DNA of 64,000 bases from Casuarina equisetifolia. Taxonomy: Eukaryota > Streptophyta > Magnoliopsida > Fagales > Casuarinaceae. Shown one piece after another: positions 10,541 through 22,256 of the stretch. How positions within the stretch are numbered: position 1 is the stretch's first letter; each line of letters starts with the position of its first letter. Both the position numbers and the translations under genes were made by a program. The notes below the pieces were generated by a model. The model was not told the DNA's origin, did not search any database, and saw nothing but the letters and a program-made list of their open reading frames with translations. The DNA is taken from contig CM052356.1 of the NCBI GenBank assembly GCA_028551475.1, forward strand, positions 24,889,884 to 24,953,883. The letters run 5' to 3'.

Positions 10541-13430
10541 CAATTGTTTTGTTGGAGCCTTCCATGAGTTTGAAAATCATAAGGGAATCTATACAAAAAA
10601 ATCTTGACTCCTACTATTTTTTAGGACAAATGTCATGAGTTCACTAGACTTCATAAAAGCACATCAATCATTATCCATTAGATCTTCAAACTATTGATTG
10701 TATTCTTTTCTCTTTTGGTGTAAGGTTTTTGTGTTTTGACTATTTCCAATTGTCACATTGTTGCATTCTCTTCCATTAAAAGAGTTAAACCTTCTAGTAG
10801 ATCAAGATGTTTTCTTGTTTTGTCATCTTCTCAAGCAATGTTTGTGCTTCAAAGATTTGTTGAATAATAAATCTTTAATGGTGTTACAATTAAATCTTCT
10901 CCTATCAACAACCATAAAGAGTTTCTCTTTTGTTCTTTAATCTTATTTGCCCTATCAAACAAAATAATTAGACTTTCTACCCAATAATCAGCATTTTTAA
11001 ATCTTATAACCTTATCTAATATGTTTTGAAAACAAGATCCTTCAAATTCTTCCTCCTTGATAACTTTTAATTCCTAAATATAGTAAGATTTTTTTCTCTA
11101 ACTTTCCATCTTATTGAACTTGTTATCCATAAAGTGGAGTACTTTCTCGATGTGATTTTTTTACTACAAAATATCTCCTAGTCTTGATCATAGTAAAGAA
11201 AGCTTTTAATAAATATGTTGATAATCCTTGAAAAACTACTTGATTAGTAATTTCCAATTCCATATCTTCAATCAACCAATTTTCATAGTTGATCATAACC
11301 ATGAGTTTGGAGATTCCAATCTAAAAGTTAATATTATGATGACTTAAAGTTTATCAAATTTTATTATTTCAACTTTCAATTGAACCTCTTTATAAAAATT
11401 CTTGAAGGTAACCACTTTTTATTTTGCTTTTTTAAAGAGGCATCTTCCATGTTCTTTGGAAAACAGGGTTCCTTTCGTCATTTTCAAAAATATCAAAAAT
11501 TTATTGAATAGGTCTTCCTAACCAAATTTGTGTAAAAATTCTCAAACTTCTAACAATTTTTGTTGTTTGATAAGAAATTTTTTTAGCCAAACTACTCATG
11601 TGTTGTCTAATTTATCCTCTGTTTGGTAATCTAGGATTTCCATATTCCATAGGATTCCAAGATTACGGAAGTCTTTAATTTCTAAAAAACTTTATTTAGA
11701 GTCTTTAGAGCTATATTTTATGGATTTAGCATATGTTAGCCAAAAGGCTTATTTAGCTTTGGTCTAGATTTTTTATTGGAATTCTCGCAATACAACGTAT
11801 ACTTGGGTTAGGCAGGCGTTATTTATTTTTTAACATTGTCACCCATTTGCTTGGTTCATGCTCCATGCTCCATGGAGTAGCTTCTTTTATTGTATGATTG
11901 GTAGTTCTTCTCCTGAATTTTGACCAAGAAATATGCAATGAAATTTTTAGTACAACTCAAATATTCAATTTTTTTTAAAAAATTATAACAAAATTACACT
12001 ATTTCAATTTCCTACCTTCTACAATATTTCTTTTATTAATTAATAATTATTTAATTTCTTTATTATATGGTATTATAATAAAGACTCAAGTGTAATATAA
12101 ATATGAAAATTTTTTATAGGTAAAAGTTCTTTCTCAAAGATTACGTAATTTTTATGTAATCAACTTATTCAAATTCATGTCAAAACTTTTTAGAAATAAC
12201 TTTTAAAACACATCTTCATAAAAAATCTTAAGTGTCTAATTCAATAAAGAATTTATCTCCTAGTTAAGAAAAATAAATTTCTAATTCTATAATCAACTCT
12301 TTTTTTTTTTAATCTTACTAGTTACATGTCTTTGTGAGACCAATAAAACTCTATTTTTCTTAATTTTCTCAAATAAAAGAATCTCTTATTTATATAATTT
12401 CTTCCATTGTAATTTTTTTTATCTTTGATGTCTTCAAAAAAAATCTCTAATTATAAAAATAATACCTCCTTGAAATTTTAAACCTAATTGATTTAAAACT
12501 AAATTTAAAAATTCTATATATTCCTCTTAGGAGAATAAATAATTTTATTTCTTAAAATTTTTTTACAATTGATTTTCGTGCTTTTATGTTCTTCTAAAGT
12601 TTTACAAAACACAATAATATTATTTATAGACTATACAAAAAGCTTTAAGGTCTTTAAAGTTTTTATCTATTCACCTCTAAAACATTTGAAAGTTATTAAA
12701 GTTCATAAACCTGTCAAACTTTTTAAGGTGTTCTGATTCCTTAGTTTGATTAACTAACACATATTTTTAAAGAATAAAATAGTAGTTAAATTCTACTTGT
12801 TCATTAAGCCTTCTATGGTTTATAATTATTCTAACTTTTCATCTTTTGATTTTACGATGATTTCTTATCATAGAAGCTGGACTACATTGAGGATTCCCCG
12901 TTTTTTTGACTATGATTTAGTGGTTAGTACTTGAATTTCTAAGTTATAGAGAAATGGAATAGAAAAGAGTCCACTTCAAATTCGGCGAATCGCAAGGTCT
13001 GAGACGACCCAGAAAGCACTTGATCACGGTCAACTTTGTAAGCCTAAAGATATTGTTTTCAAATATATAATTTTCTAAAATTTGAAAAAAGTGCCTCCTT
13101 TCAATAAATAAATGCACAAAAACGTCCTTTCAAGTGATGAATATTATTCAGATTTTGAAAAGAAAGAATTCTCTTTCTATCAAAATATAAAAATTTTTGA
13201 AAGAATTTTTTTCAAAATACTTGCTTATCTCTTCCATGAGCTTTTTACCTAAAACTTTTTAATTTGAACATTAAATTCATCTATATCCTATTTAGTATTT
13301 ATAATGTAATTCTATAAGATAATAGTTATTTAAAATTTTATTTTAATAAAAAATTATCATGCATACTTGAAAAACAAAATATTTTTGAAATGAGACAAAA
13401 GGCAGGCAACAAAACGGAATCAGTTTAGCC
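10541..13430. other. AT-rich spacer, no gene recognised
   Basis: About 2.9 kb of very AT-rich sequence. On the minus strand, about 10790-11070 keeps a short open stretch (KNADYWVESLIILFDRANKI region) that looks protein-like, but I could not assign it to a family. It may be a decayed gene or element. Otherwise only poly-T and poly-A runs are visible. Confidence 0.4.
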
Positions 13431-13715
13431 GGAGTAGGAACCCTCTTCCACTTGGCGTCAACTCTGATCCACCGATATGAAAATCGCAACTTTAAATTCC
13501 CTTAAACCTTAAAAAAAAAAAAGTACGGCCTCCACGGCCCAACTTTCTAGACTTCAGTCCTCGCAACATAGTCATCATCTGGGTGATGTATATGTATGTT
13601 GATGGGACCCTCGCGGATCGTTTACATAACCAGGCCGAGAACTACTGGCATCCATTACCTCTAGGTTCCCATAATTGGATCGATACTCAGTTCTGAGCAT
13701 CATCTGATTTCACAG

Positions 13716-13821
13716 ACTGCTTCACGATGAGCCTGCCCTACTATGACAAAATGACACTATTGAACCATACTGCTTCACGATAAACCTTCCCAGCTATGAC
13801 AAAACGACACTATTGAACCAT
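13716..13821. repeat. Two-copy tandem duplication, period 53 bp
   Basis: ACTGCTTCACGAT begins at 13716 and ACTGCTTCACGAT again at 13769. Both copies continue through a TATGACAAAA block to CACTATTGAACCAT, with a few substitutions. Confidence 0.85.
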
Positions 13822-14660
13822 TAAAAACAATGTCATGGACACATCAATTGTAGGTACTGGCGAAGCACACTTGACATCAACGGAGGGCTCGCTACTCCCA
13901 TTCTAGGATAAGGGCTGAAAAGTGCTAGACAGACTATTTCTCCAACCAATTGCTAACAATGATGGTTAGTCATTTCCATCTTTTATTTTCACCTGTGTGC
14001 CTTTGAGAATGAGAATCGTAGGAAGGAAGGTTGGGTTAGACCCATCAACTGAGTCAAAGATCTACCTTAACTTTTGTAAAATAGCTACCCAACGATCCAA
14101 GACACCCAAGCACCAAGGTAAGTCCCAAAAGTTCTAAGTCCCAGTTTCGTTAGTCATAAAATTTGACATCTTGATATCATTTCTTTCTTTACACCTCACC
14201 AGCCAATTTGGGGAGAAGGCATTTTGTGATCACCTCAGGTAAACAACCTGATTACTTTTTAGTTGATTTCTCTTTCTGATAAAAACGTATGACCCCATTA
14301 TAATAAACGTGCATGTTTCAAAGGTTCCAAATGATGACAGGTACGCTAACCATACTTAGATAAATAGATGATGACCAGCTACTGAACCTCAAATGAAAAT
14401 GTTTTCAACATCTACTGACCCTCAGAGAGGTTCACCTAGAGCCCTAGTCCACACTCTCTATCCTCAACAGACCGTGCAGAGGTGAACCCAGACAACACTC
14501 TTTGAAAGTAGATCAAGTATCACTAAACAGGACAGAAAGTGAATGATGACGCTAAACAGTTAGTATGTCGCAACACTCCTGAACAACCGACAGATGGAAC
14601 ACAAAACATCTACGACTAAGGACTCTCAACATTGTTCCTCTTTTCCTCGTGGGTGGGGTA

Positions 14661-14696
14661 GAAAGGGGAAAGGGGAAAGGGGAAAGGGGAAAGGGG
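14661..14696. repeat. (AAAGGGG)5 microsatellite, G-quadruplex type
   Basis: Five runs of four G separated by exactly AAA (runs at 14665, 14672, 14679, 14686, 14693), preceded by GGGTGGGG at 14651. The pattern meets the standard G4 motif on the plus strand. Confidence 0.9.
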
Positions 14697-15247
14697 TTTG
14701 CATGCCTACCTGACAAGCTATAGAGCAAAGTGAAAATGCACTGGGAGTCAAGGGAAGTTATCACTGAAGGCCTTTTAACTGTTTCTTATATTTTTCTTTC
14801 GGTTGCTTTGGGTTTGTTTCGACAGGAAGACATACCTTCACCAGCTGCAACAATCTCTGCAAAGAGAAGTTTAGGCACACCATAATGCTCCAAACCCTAT
14901 ATTAAATTTACCAATGCTGCTCTGGTTAGAACTTTTGTTTGCTAGCATCCACACCTCAAGCTAAAAAAGTGAAAGCGTTAGTTAACAGATATTAACATAT
15001 AGTTACAATTTGAATGCAATCACTGAACTAAATCAGTGGAGAAAACAAAAGAAATCGATATTAATCCACAACAAACCTGTGTGCGTAAAAAATATGTATG
15101 TCCTAAATCTAATACTTCTAAGCAGACTAAGAATTATATAACAAATAACAACCCAAGTAAGATATCTATATGGAAAAAAGAGAAACAGATCGATCACCTA
15201 AGTTGATGTGACATACAGATTTACCTTTGTCACTTTTGCTGCTTCTT

Positions 15248-18200
15248 TCAATGAAATCTCTTCCTTTTACAAGAATAAAACTGTTCTCCACCATCCTCAC
15301 TGGATCCACTAATCATGCGCCATCTGTCATGACTCAGATCGCGCACACCAAACTTCTGACTGAGATTAGAATGTCTGGGCGTGTTACTGCTCGCTTTCTG
15401 CTGCCTTTTGTAGTCAATGGAAAGACTTTGGTCCAGACCAGATTCTGTGCGACTCTGACATTTGTGATTATGACTTTTGACATCAGGTCTTTCTCTCTTT
15501 CTTTCAACTTCTTGTTCTCTATAAGTTTCGTGATGACTCCGACTGGAAACACAAGCAAATTTATCTCTTCTTTCACTGTGCTTTTTGGAGTGTCTACAAT
15601 GGTGCTTTTGCCTCTTTTTGCAGTGCCACTTGGGGCTATTTGGCATATCTTCTACCTCTGAATTTGATCTCTCCCGGTGATGATATAACCTTTGATCTCT
15701 AAGAGGAATCAAAGAATTAGAACTCTTGTAACGTCTACCATCATCTGAGTTGTCGCCATCCATGTAAAAATCAGCATGATTTTTACACTCTGACCTCTGA
15801 GCAAAGCTGCCGTTAGAGTAACTCCCACTTTTTCCCCTTTTTTTACGAGATTTATCTCCAAGTGATCTTTCTCTCTCTTTGTATGGGTGCCCCTTACCAA
15901 AATCATCATCATAATATTCATCACGTGATGGTTTTCTGATGAGGAAAAAAATGCTAATAAATATTAGGAAAGCTTAAAGATCTATGCAGTTAATATCTTT
16001 CCATAGGAAGCTAAGTGAGTGACAAATCAAAAACATCACATTTCAATGCTGGAAAGCTTTACAAGTAAGGATTTACATGCGCAAGTCTGCGCATCAAAAT
16101 AGATAGATAGAGCAATTAATCTAAACATAAATCTCAGAAATTTCCAAAGAGATTATTAATTTTTACTAGCAGAAAAACTCCAGCAAGAAATGATATTAAA
16201 ATTTAGAATGGTACAAAAGGGTGCAGCATGTAAATCCTACAGATAAACATCTTGATCCCTCCCTCCCCCTCCTCCCACAGAAAAAACTAAAAATTACACA
16301 AAACATGGAGAAAATTACTTGCTACATCTGCAAATATTTAATTTAGGATAAAAGAGAAACAGAAACAAAAAAGAATATCTGAAGCACAATAAGTAATCTA
16401 AAAAATAAAACCAGAGAGTTTAACATTTTGAGAAACCCTCTCGTCATCCATAGGGAAGGTGATATATGAAATAAACTTTTACGCATTTAGCATAATTTTC
16501 AAATAAATTTCTCAAATAATAGTTACAAACTTGTTTTTAGATATAATCCACAAAAAATACACTTTTCAAAGTTGAGATCAAAACAGTTCTCAATATCAAA
16601 AAAAAAAAAGGTTCGAAAATAAAGTACAAGAACTTTTTATACACCATCTCATTCATTCATCTACAATTTTTTTCAAAAATAGGTATGTTTTCTTTCAGAT
16701 GTTACCTTGTCTAGTTAATTATAAATACTATAAAAACAACATAAGGTGGTCGCTGGCCTCCACTGGTGGAGGTGCCAATCTGTTTGAAATCAGGTGGCTA
16801 CTGTGCAGCTGACAGATTCAGTGGTGGCTACCGTGGGCCGTGTGACTAATAGTGGCAGCCATTAGAGGCTACTGTGAGAGCTGCTAATTCGTCTAACAGC
16901 TCTAGATTTGCTTGGCAGGCACCACAGGCCACTGGACTTGTTTGGTTACCGCTATGGCAGCCATTCCAAATTTGTGCAATGGTCACAGATCTGTTCAACA
17001 GCCTTCTTACCGATGGCAGCTGCCACCTGACAAAGGCTATCTTCTGCGGAGTTAACTTGTTGGTAATAGAAGCAAGTTTGATTGGCAGGCACCACAGGCC
17101 ACTGAATTTTCTTTTCCCTTTTTTGATGAATTTCTTGAAATACTTATTAGTTTGCCAAGCAAAATTTTTTTGGATGGCAAAAACAGTATTTTTCCAGATA
17201 TAACCGTTGCTAATACATTTCTCAATTTGCTTTTGGTAAAGTCTTTTGAAAGCCAGCATCCAAAATCTAATCCTTTTGACCTTCTATCTGGTGTCCACAA
17301 GCATGTGCAGGGCCTTGGAGAGGAAGGCCCGTCATCCCATCCTAAGGTCTCAATAGTAGTTGGGAGGAACTTTGTAAAGAATGCCGAAGGAAATAAAAGA
17401 AAGTAAATAAAGATAACAAGAAAGCTATCCCATATAAGAGCAAAACCATATAAGAAAGCTAACAGAGCATTCAAAAAAAAAAAAAAAAAGAGCAAAACCA
17501 AGAAGGCAATAATTAAACACCTTCAGACCAACTTGTCATAGCCTGATATTATTAAGGAATTACCTCCTCATATTGTCATTTGAGATTTTCTGTCTCTTTT
17601 CAAAATTTTGAAAACCCTCACTCTCTTGAGGACGTAGATTGCATTTCTCAACTCCCCCCAGTTGAGGTGCCACAGCTGCCATCTTCACATATCCACTGTA
17701 AAATGCATTGTGTCAAATTTTCTCAGGACCCAGGTTTTTCTTCTTTCTTCTTTCTCTTTTATTTGAGCAAGTTGATCGGAACCAATCAAAATATTAAGAA
17801 TACATTTACCTGAAGCCAGGAAAGCCACCATACAAAGATGGCATATATGTAGGAACAGCGTATGAAGCAGATGGGACCATTGTTGCATTGTAGGGCATCA
17901 AGCCAGCATTGCAATATAGGTTCCCAAAGGGCCTGGTATGGGACAAGGTAGTTCCATTCCATAATGGTTGTGCATAATCCTGCATAACGCCTGGAAACAT
18001 AGCAGCTCCTGAAATCACAAGGGAAAGTTTAAGTAGAAAAGGCACAGATAATACAAATACATACGAGAAATTATTACAGAGAACCAAACTATACCTTGCT
18101 GATGCATAGGGTATCGACTAGAATTGGATGGACAATCTCTGACGAAATGGTCTGGTGAACCACACATGAAACAAGTACGGTCCCTCTGATTCCAAAACAG

Positions 18201-21200
18201 TAGCTAGATCAGACTAAAGGGAAATAAGTATAGAATAAAAACCCTCACAAAAGTTTACACCATGCGTCCACCACATTCACTTCTCCCCTTTTCTCATTTT
18301 TCAATCTAGTTTCTAACCTAAACAGATAGGAGATTTGAGGCGATTGAAATCCTAAAAATCAGATAGAAATCATATCACATGATATGACAATGTTGACCAT
18401 AAAAAAGAACCAAACTGCGAAAAAGCTTGCATGCAAATCAAAGCCACAAGAGATTAAAAAAAAAATTAAAAAAAAAAATGTTCCCACCATTGGCACATGC
18501 ATATAAAAAAACAAGACCTACATAGAAGCATTGGGGAAAATCTTAATGGACAGAAAAAAATAAAACAGGGGGTTGATAACTGAATATTTAGATAGACCTT
18601 CAACTAGGATCACTTGCACATCCCTAATTGTCAGTCCATGTTCTTGGCAAGCCAGTCCTCAAAGAATATAGGACTTTCTAAAGTAGATCATTATCGCATC
18701 AAAGGTAATACCTTTTTGTGTCTTCCAGTCTCCACGCAAGTCTTGTCTCTCTCTGCAAATTTGACTTCATGCGTCAGCACAAACAGGAAATGTATTGCAC
18801 ATTATGGCTATATAAAGGAAACCTTAAAGAGAGAGGAAAACAAAATGCTACCTGCAGTAGTACTAACGCAAAATCCTTTCTTTTTCTTGATATTAGAGTC
18901 AGCTGGGTAACATCCAAAACAGAAATATTAGAGGTACAGAGATAGGCCAAGGAAAATATCATGCAGACAATACCAAACATTTTATGTCATGAAGAACACA
19001 TCCTCTCCACTATATCAGGAACACCAAGTGATTTACACGTCAACCTATAAATGTAGCTCCCATGGGCGGTAGAATAATTGTAAAGAGAGAATTCACTGGA
19101 GATCAAGTTCCCGAATAAGAATGATACCTTCCTCCTGTATGGGCTGACTTTCTCCTTGAAAATCATCAAAAGCGGCCAAATCCCCATGTCTATTTTCTAT
19201 CTCCATGGGATCATGAGAACCATGTCGTTCCCCATCTATTTGATTTATTTTGTGCAGCAAAGCAGGTGCTTTCAAAGTAGTGTTCAATTTGACACGAGAA
19301 TTTGTGCCACCCATAGGCACTCTGTTTCTGCTCAGTAGGTTGTAAGTGGATTCTCCCATATATTGATTGGACCCCCACCCTGTTGCAGAGGGAGAATGGG
19401 GCTCTTGCTCTCTCTGAAGGACCGTTACACCACCAGATACATCTTTTGCTTGAATTCCAGATTCAACATCTATTTTTTTCATACTAAATTGTTATTCACC
19501 AGAATTTGATGTTAGGAAGGACCTTCCTAAAATAGATAATTTTCCTACCTGGAGCATACTGGTGAAAGGCAGTGCCTGAACCAGTTGTCAGAAATTGGGA
19601 CTCAAGGAAATGCTCAATTGCTTGCCTGAGACATATATTTGGTAGTAAATCTTCCACTCTGCATCTGGTCGAAAAACACTTTGGACACCTTCTTTCCTCA
19701 AGAAGCACCACACGGATGCCTGCACCCCAAATTATACAATCAAGAGACAAACAAACCAACTGAGGTTCACCAAGACCTCTCCAGATTTGAGGCAGATAGA
19801 TTTCCTAGAATTTTGTAGAGGAAGAACTATAAGATTCTCGGTGGGCTCAAAAAACGATGCAGTTAATACAAGAGTCCAAAAAACTGTGCATCACCCGATG
19901 CACTCCAATGAAAAAAAACAAAAACTCAGAAAAGGACAGAAAGCCTCAATTTAACAGATGACACCATGTGCATAACAAGAAACTCACATTTCTGACAAAA
20001 GCTATGTTGGCAGCAAGGAATCATCACAGCCTCCTTAAAAAATGAATTGCAAAGAGAGCAGTTCAGCTCCGATGGCAAATCAGCATTTTGTATGGCTGGA
20101 CTGGTCTCAACAAGTCTTCATATCCCCAAAGCATAAAGAATCAGATATTTGAGATCAAACAACCAAAAGAATTTAAACTGAAATGATTGGGAGATAAACC
20201 TACTTCCTTAAAGTCATGTCTTCTTCAACTTCAAGCATTGGTTCCTTTACTGACATATTCCCTTCAATCTCACCGTGTGCAGGACCTGATATTGAATTTG
20301 AGGCATGATAAGATAGTGCTACACCTTGAAGATCTTCAAAAACTATAATGGAAAGATTACATACTTCTAGGAATAGCCTCGCTAAGATCACTTTCTTCAA
20401 GTTTCCTATATCCTTCCCTACATAGCTTTGAACATCTGAATACAAGTAAAAACCAATTATGAAAAGGAGAAATAAAGAACCAAGAACAAACAAGAGATTG
20501 ATGCATCTACAATACTTCAGCACAGATAAATTCCAAGAAAGAAAAGTATACCTCGCAACATAATCACTTTTCTCATCAACACCAGTGCATGCATTCTTGT
20601 CAGTAACAAGATCAGTAGAAGATAAGGTTTTCTCAGGAGCAGGATACAAGTCAATCCCAAAGTCATCAAAGTCATCTACTTCAATATTCTGCAATGTATA
20701 AAAGTTATACCAAGGAATATAATGATAAAGGAAAGTAAAATTAGAAAAGCAGAAAGGTTTAAAAGTCGTAAGACTACAAAATATCCATTGCAAACCTTAC
20801 TAATTGTGTAATGCAACACAGTAATTATAAAGTAATATAGAGAAGAAATCACCCTAGACATTTATGGACTCTCCAGAAACAAAACTACATGATAAATAAC
20901 GCATATTGGCTTTACAGGACGGCACCAACAGGTTAGTCAGGTACAATAATTGCAGTCTAGCCTCTGTCATGAAGGTGCTGAGGTCAATCCAGACACCCCA
21001 GCCTTAGAAAGTTATTGTACCTTGGCTCCTAAAATATTCCATAATAGAATGTGATGCACTTCAATATGAAATTAAAAAACCTACTGACAGAAAAAATTCA
21101 ACAAATCATGAAAATCTTCGAAGGGCATTCCACAACAAATCATGAAAACCAGACTGGAGGTTAAATCAAAATTTATTCTAATCTATTTGACAGCTTTTAA

Positions 21201-22256
21201 ACTAGGTTCCTAGAAAAGCAAACGTTTTGACATACCGCTGGAAGAGTTGAACTAACAATCCTAGCGTCCTTGTTTTGAACAGTGTTAAACGAGTTGGAGT
21301 TCAACCTGCACCATAACGAAAAAAATTCTAATACAGCAAAATTCGAAAATTTTTAAGGCGACCTTGAATCATTGCTCACACATATATACAACTTGCTGAA
21401 AACTTACAAATTGCGAGGAACTGATCCGGCAGGCACTCTTTTGATTATCACGCTTGAACCACTAGGAACTTGCAGTTTCTCGTCGGTGTACTCTGAATTA
21501 TTCCAAACCAAAATATATTACTCATACAACTCAAAATCAGAAAACTAGAACGAAGAAGAGGGAAAGAAAAAACAGGAAATTAAAATAAACATGAATGATC
21601 TTCAACAGCTCTAGTTGGAACATTTTATTAATATAGAATTTCTAACTTCCCATTGGTTTCTCAAAAAGATGATAGCACTATAGGAATAAATGTGAGCTTA
21701 TTCTCATGTATAAGTCCAATTCAAACAACCGAATCCAACTTAAGCTAACAAGTTATTCGTATATGTGTTGGCCATGATTAAAAAGCTGACAACAGCCAAA
21801 AAATTAATTCAGTAAACAAGGCCCTAATAAAATAAACCAAAGTCGGAAAAAAGTGTTGCACATATTTCAAAAGCTGGAGATGGCTAAGAAATTAACTAGT
21901 GAACAACGCCCTAATCAAATCAACGAAATACGAAGTAAGGAATCCACGCAACAAAACACAAAGAAGAGACGAAGAAACAGACACAGAAAAAGAAAACTAT
22001 CGAATCCAATTCTTCTCGTCCCCATTCTCGGGAACCAAGCAGAAAAACAGAAAAAAAAAAAAAAGGGGGGGGGAGGAAAGCGGAGTTGACCTTGACCAGT
22101 GAGGGCATCGGAGAAGACAAGATCCAAGTCCTGGCAGATATCAAGGTTCTTGTGGCGAATGATCTTGGATTTTAAATCACGAACCGATATGGAAGGTCCT
22201 CCTATGTCGACCGAGTCGAAATTCGCTGAGCTCCTGAATTTGAACCGTACGGCCAT
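15248..22256 (-). CDS. DWNN-domain RING E3 ubiquitin ligase, PQT3/RBBP6-like
   Basis: Fourteen exons on the minus strand: 22097-22256, 21408-21492, 21236-21305, 20552-20688, 20365-20435, 20204-20342, 19988-20115, 19549-19719, 19128-19469, 18712-18752, 18095-18185, 17810-18008, 17564-17695, 15248-15935. GT-AG borders and phases close into 817 residues. The N-terminal DWNN ubiquitin-like domain covers about 1-82 (MAVRFKFRSSANFDSVDIGG onward). The RING covers 240-278 with C240, C243, C256, H258, C261, C264, C275 and C278. A CCHC zinc knuckle follows at C453, C456, H461, C466. The last exon encodes a basic Lys/Arg/Ser/His-rich tail of about 230 residues, as in RBBP6 proteins. Such proteins act in the nucleus as ubiquitin ligases and 3'-end processing factors; PQT3 restrains oxidative-stress tolerance in Arabidopsis. 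The RING-before-knuckle order is unusual. The exon 7 and exon 9 acceptors have weak pyrimidine tracts and are the least certain borders. Confidence 0.88.
16912..17104. repeat. Pair of 23-bp direct repeats inside the last intron
   Basis: The sequence from TTGGCAGGCACC to CACAGGCCACTG occurs identically at 16912-16934 and 17082-17104, 170 bp apart. They lie within a GC-rich block (16740-17110) inside the otherwise AT-rich intron 15936-17563 of the DWNN ligase gene. The block looks like inserted DNA, but no termini could be recognised. Confidence 0.8.

Larger units (their letters stand above)
13431..15247. other. 3' flank of the DWNN ligase gene
   Basis: Moderate-GC sequence downstream of the DWNN-RING gene stop. 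It holds a 53-bp tandem duplication (13716-13821), a G-rich heptamer repeat (14661-14696) and possible 3' UTR splice sites (donor near 15225, mini-exon near 14845-14865). No other coding gene is seen. Confidence 0.45.

Noticed and set aside
15227-15661. 144-codon plus-strand frame
   Set aside because: Antisense shadow of the last exon of the DWNN ligase gene, which has a clear basic-tail reading on the minus strand.
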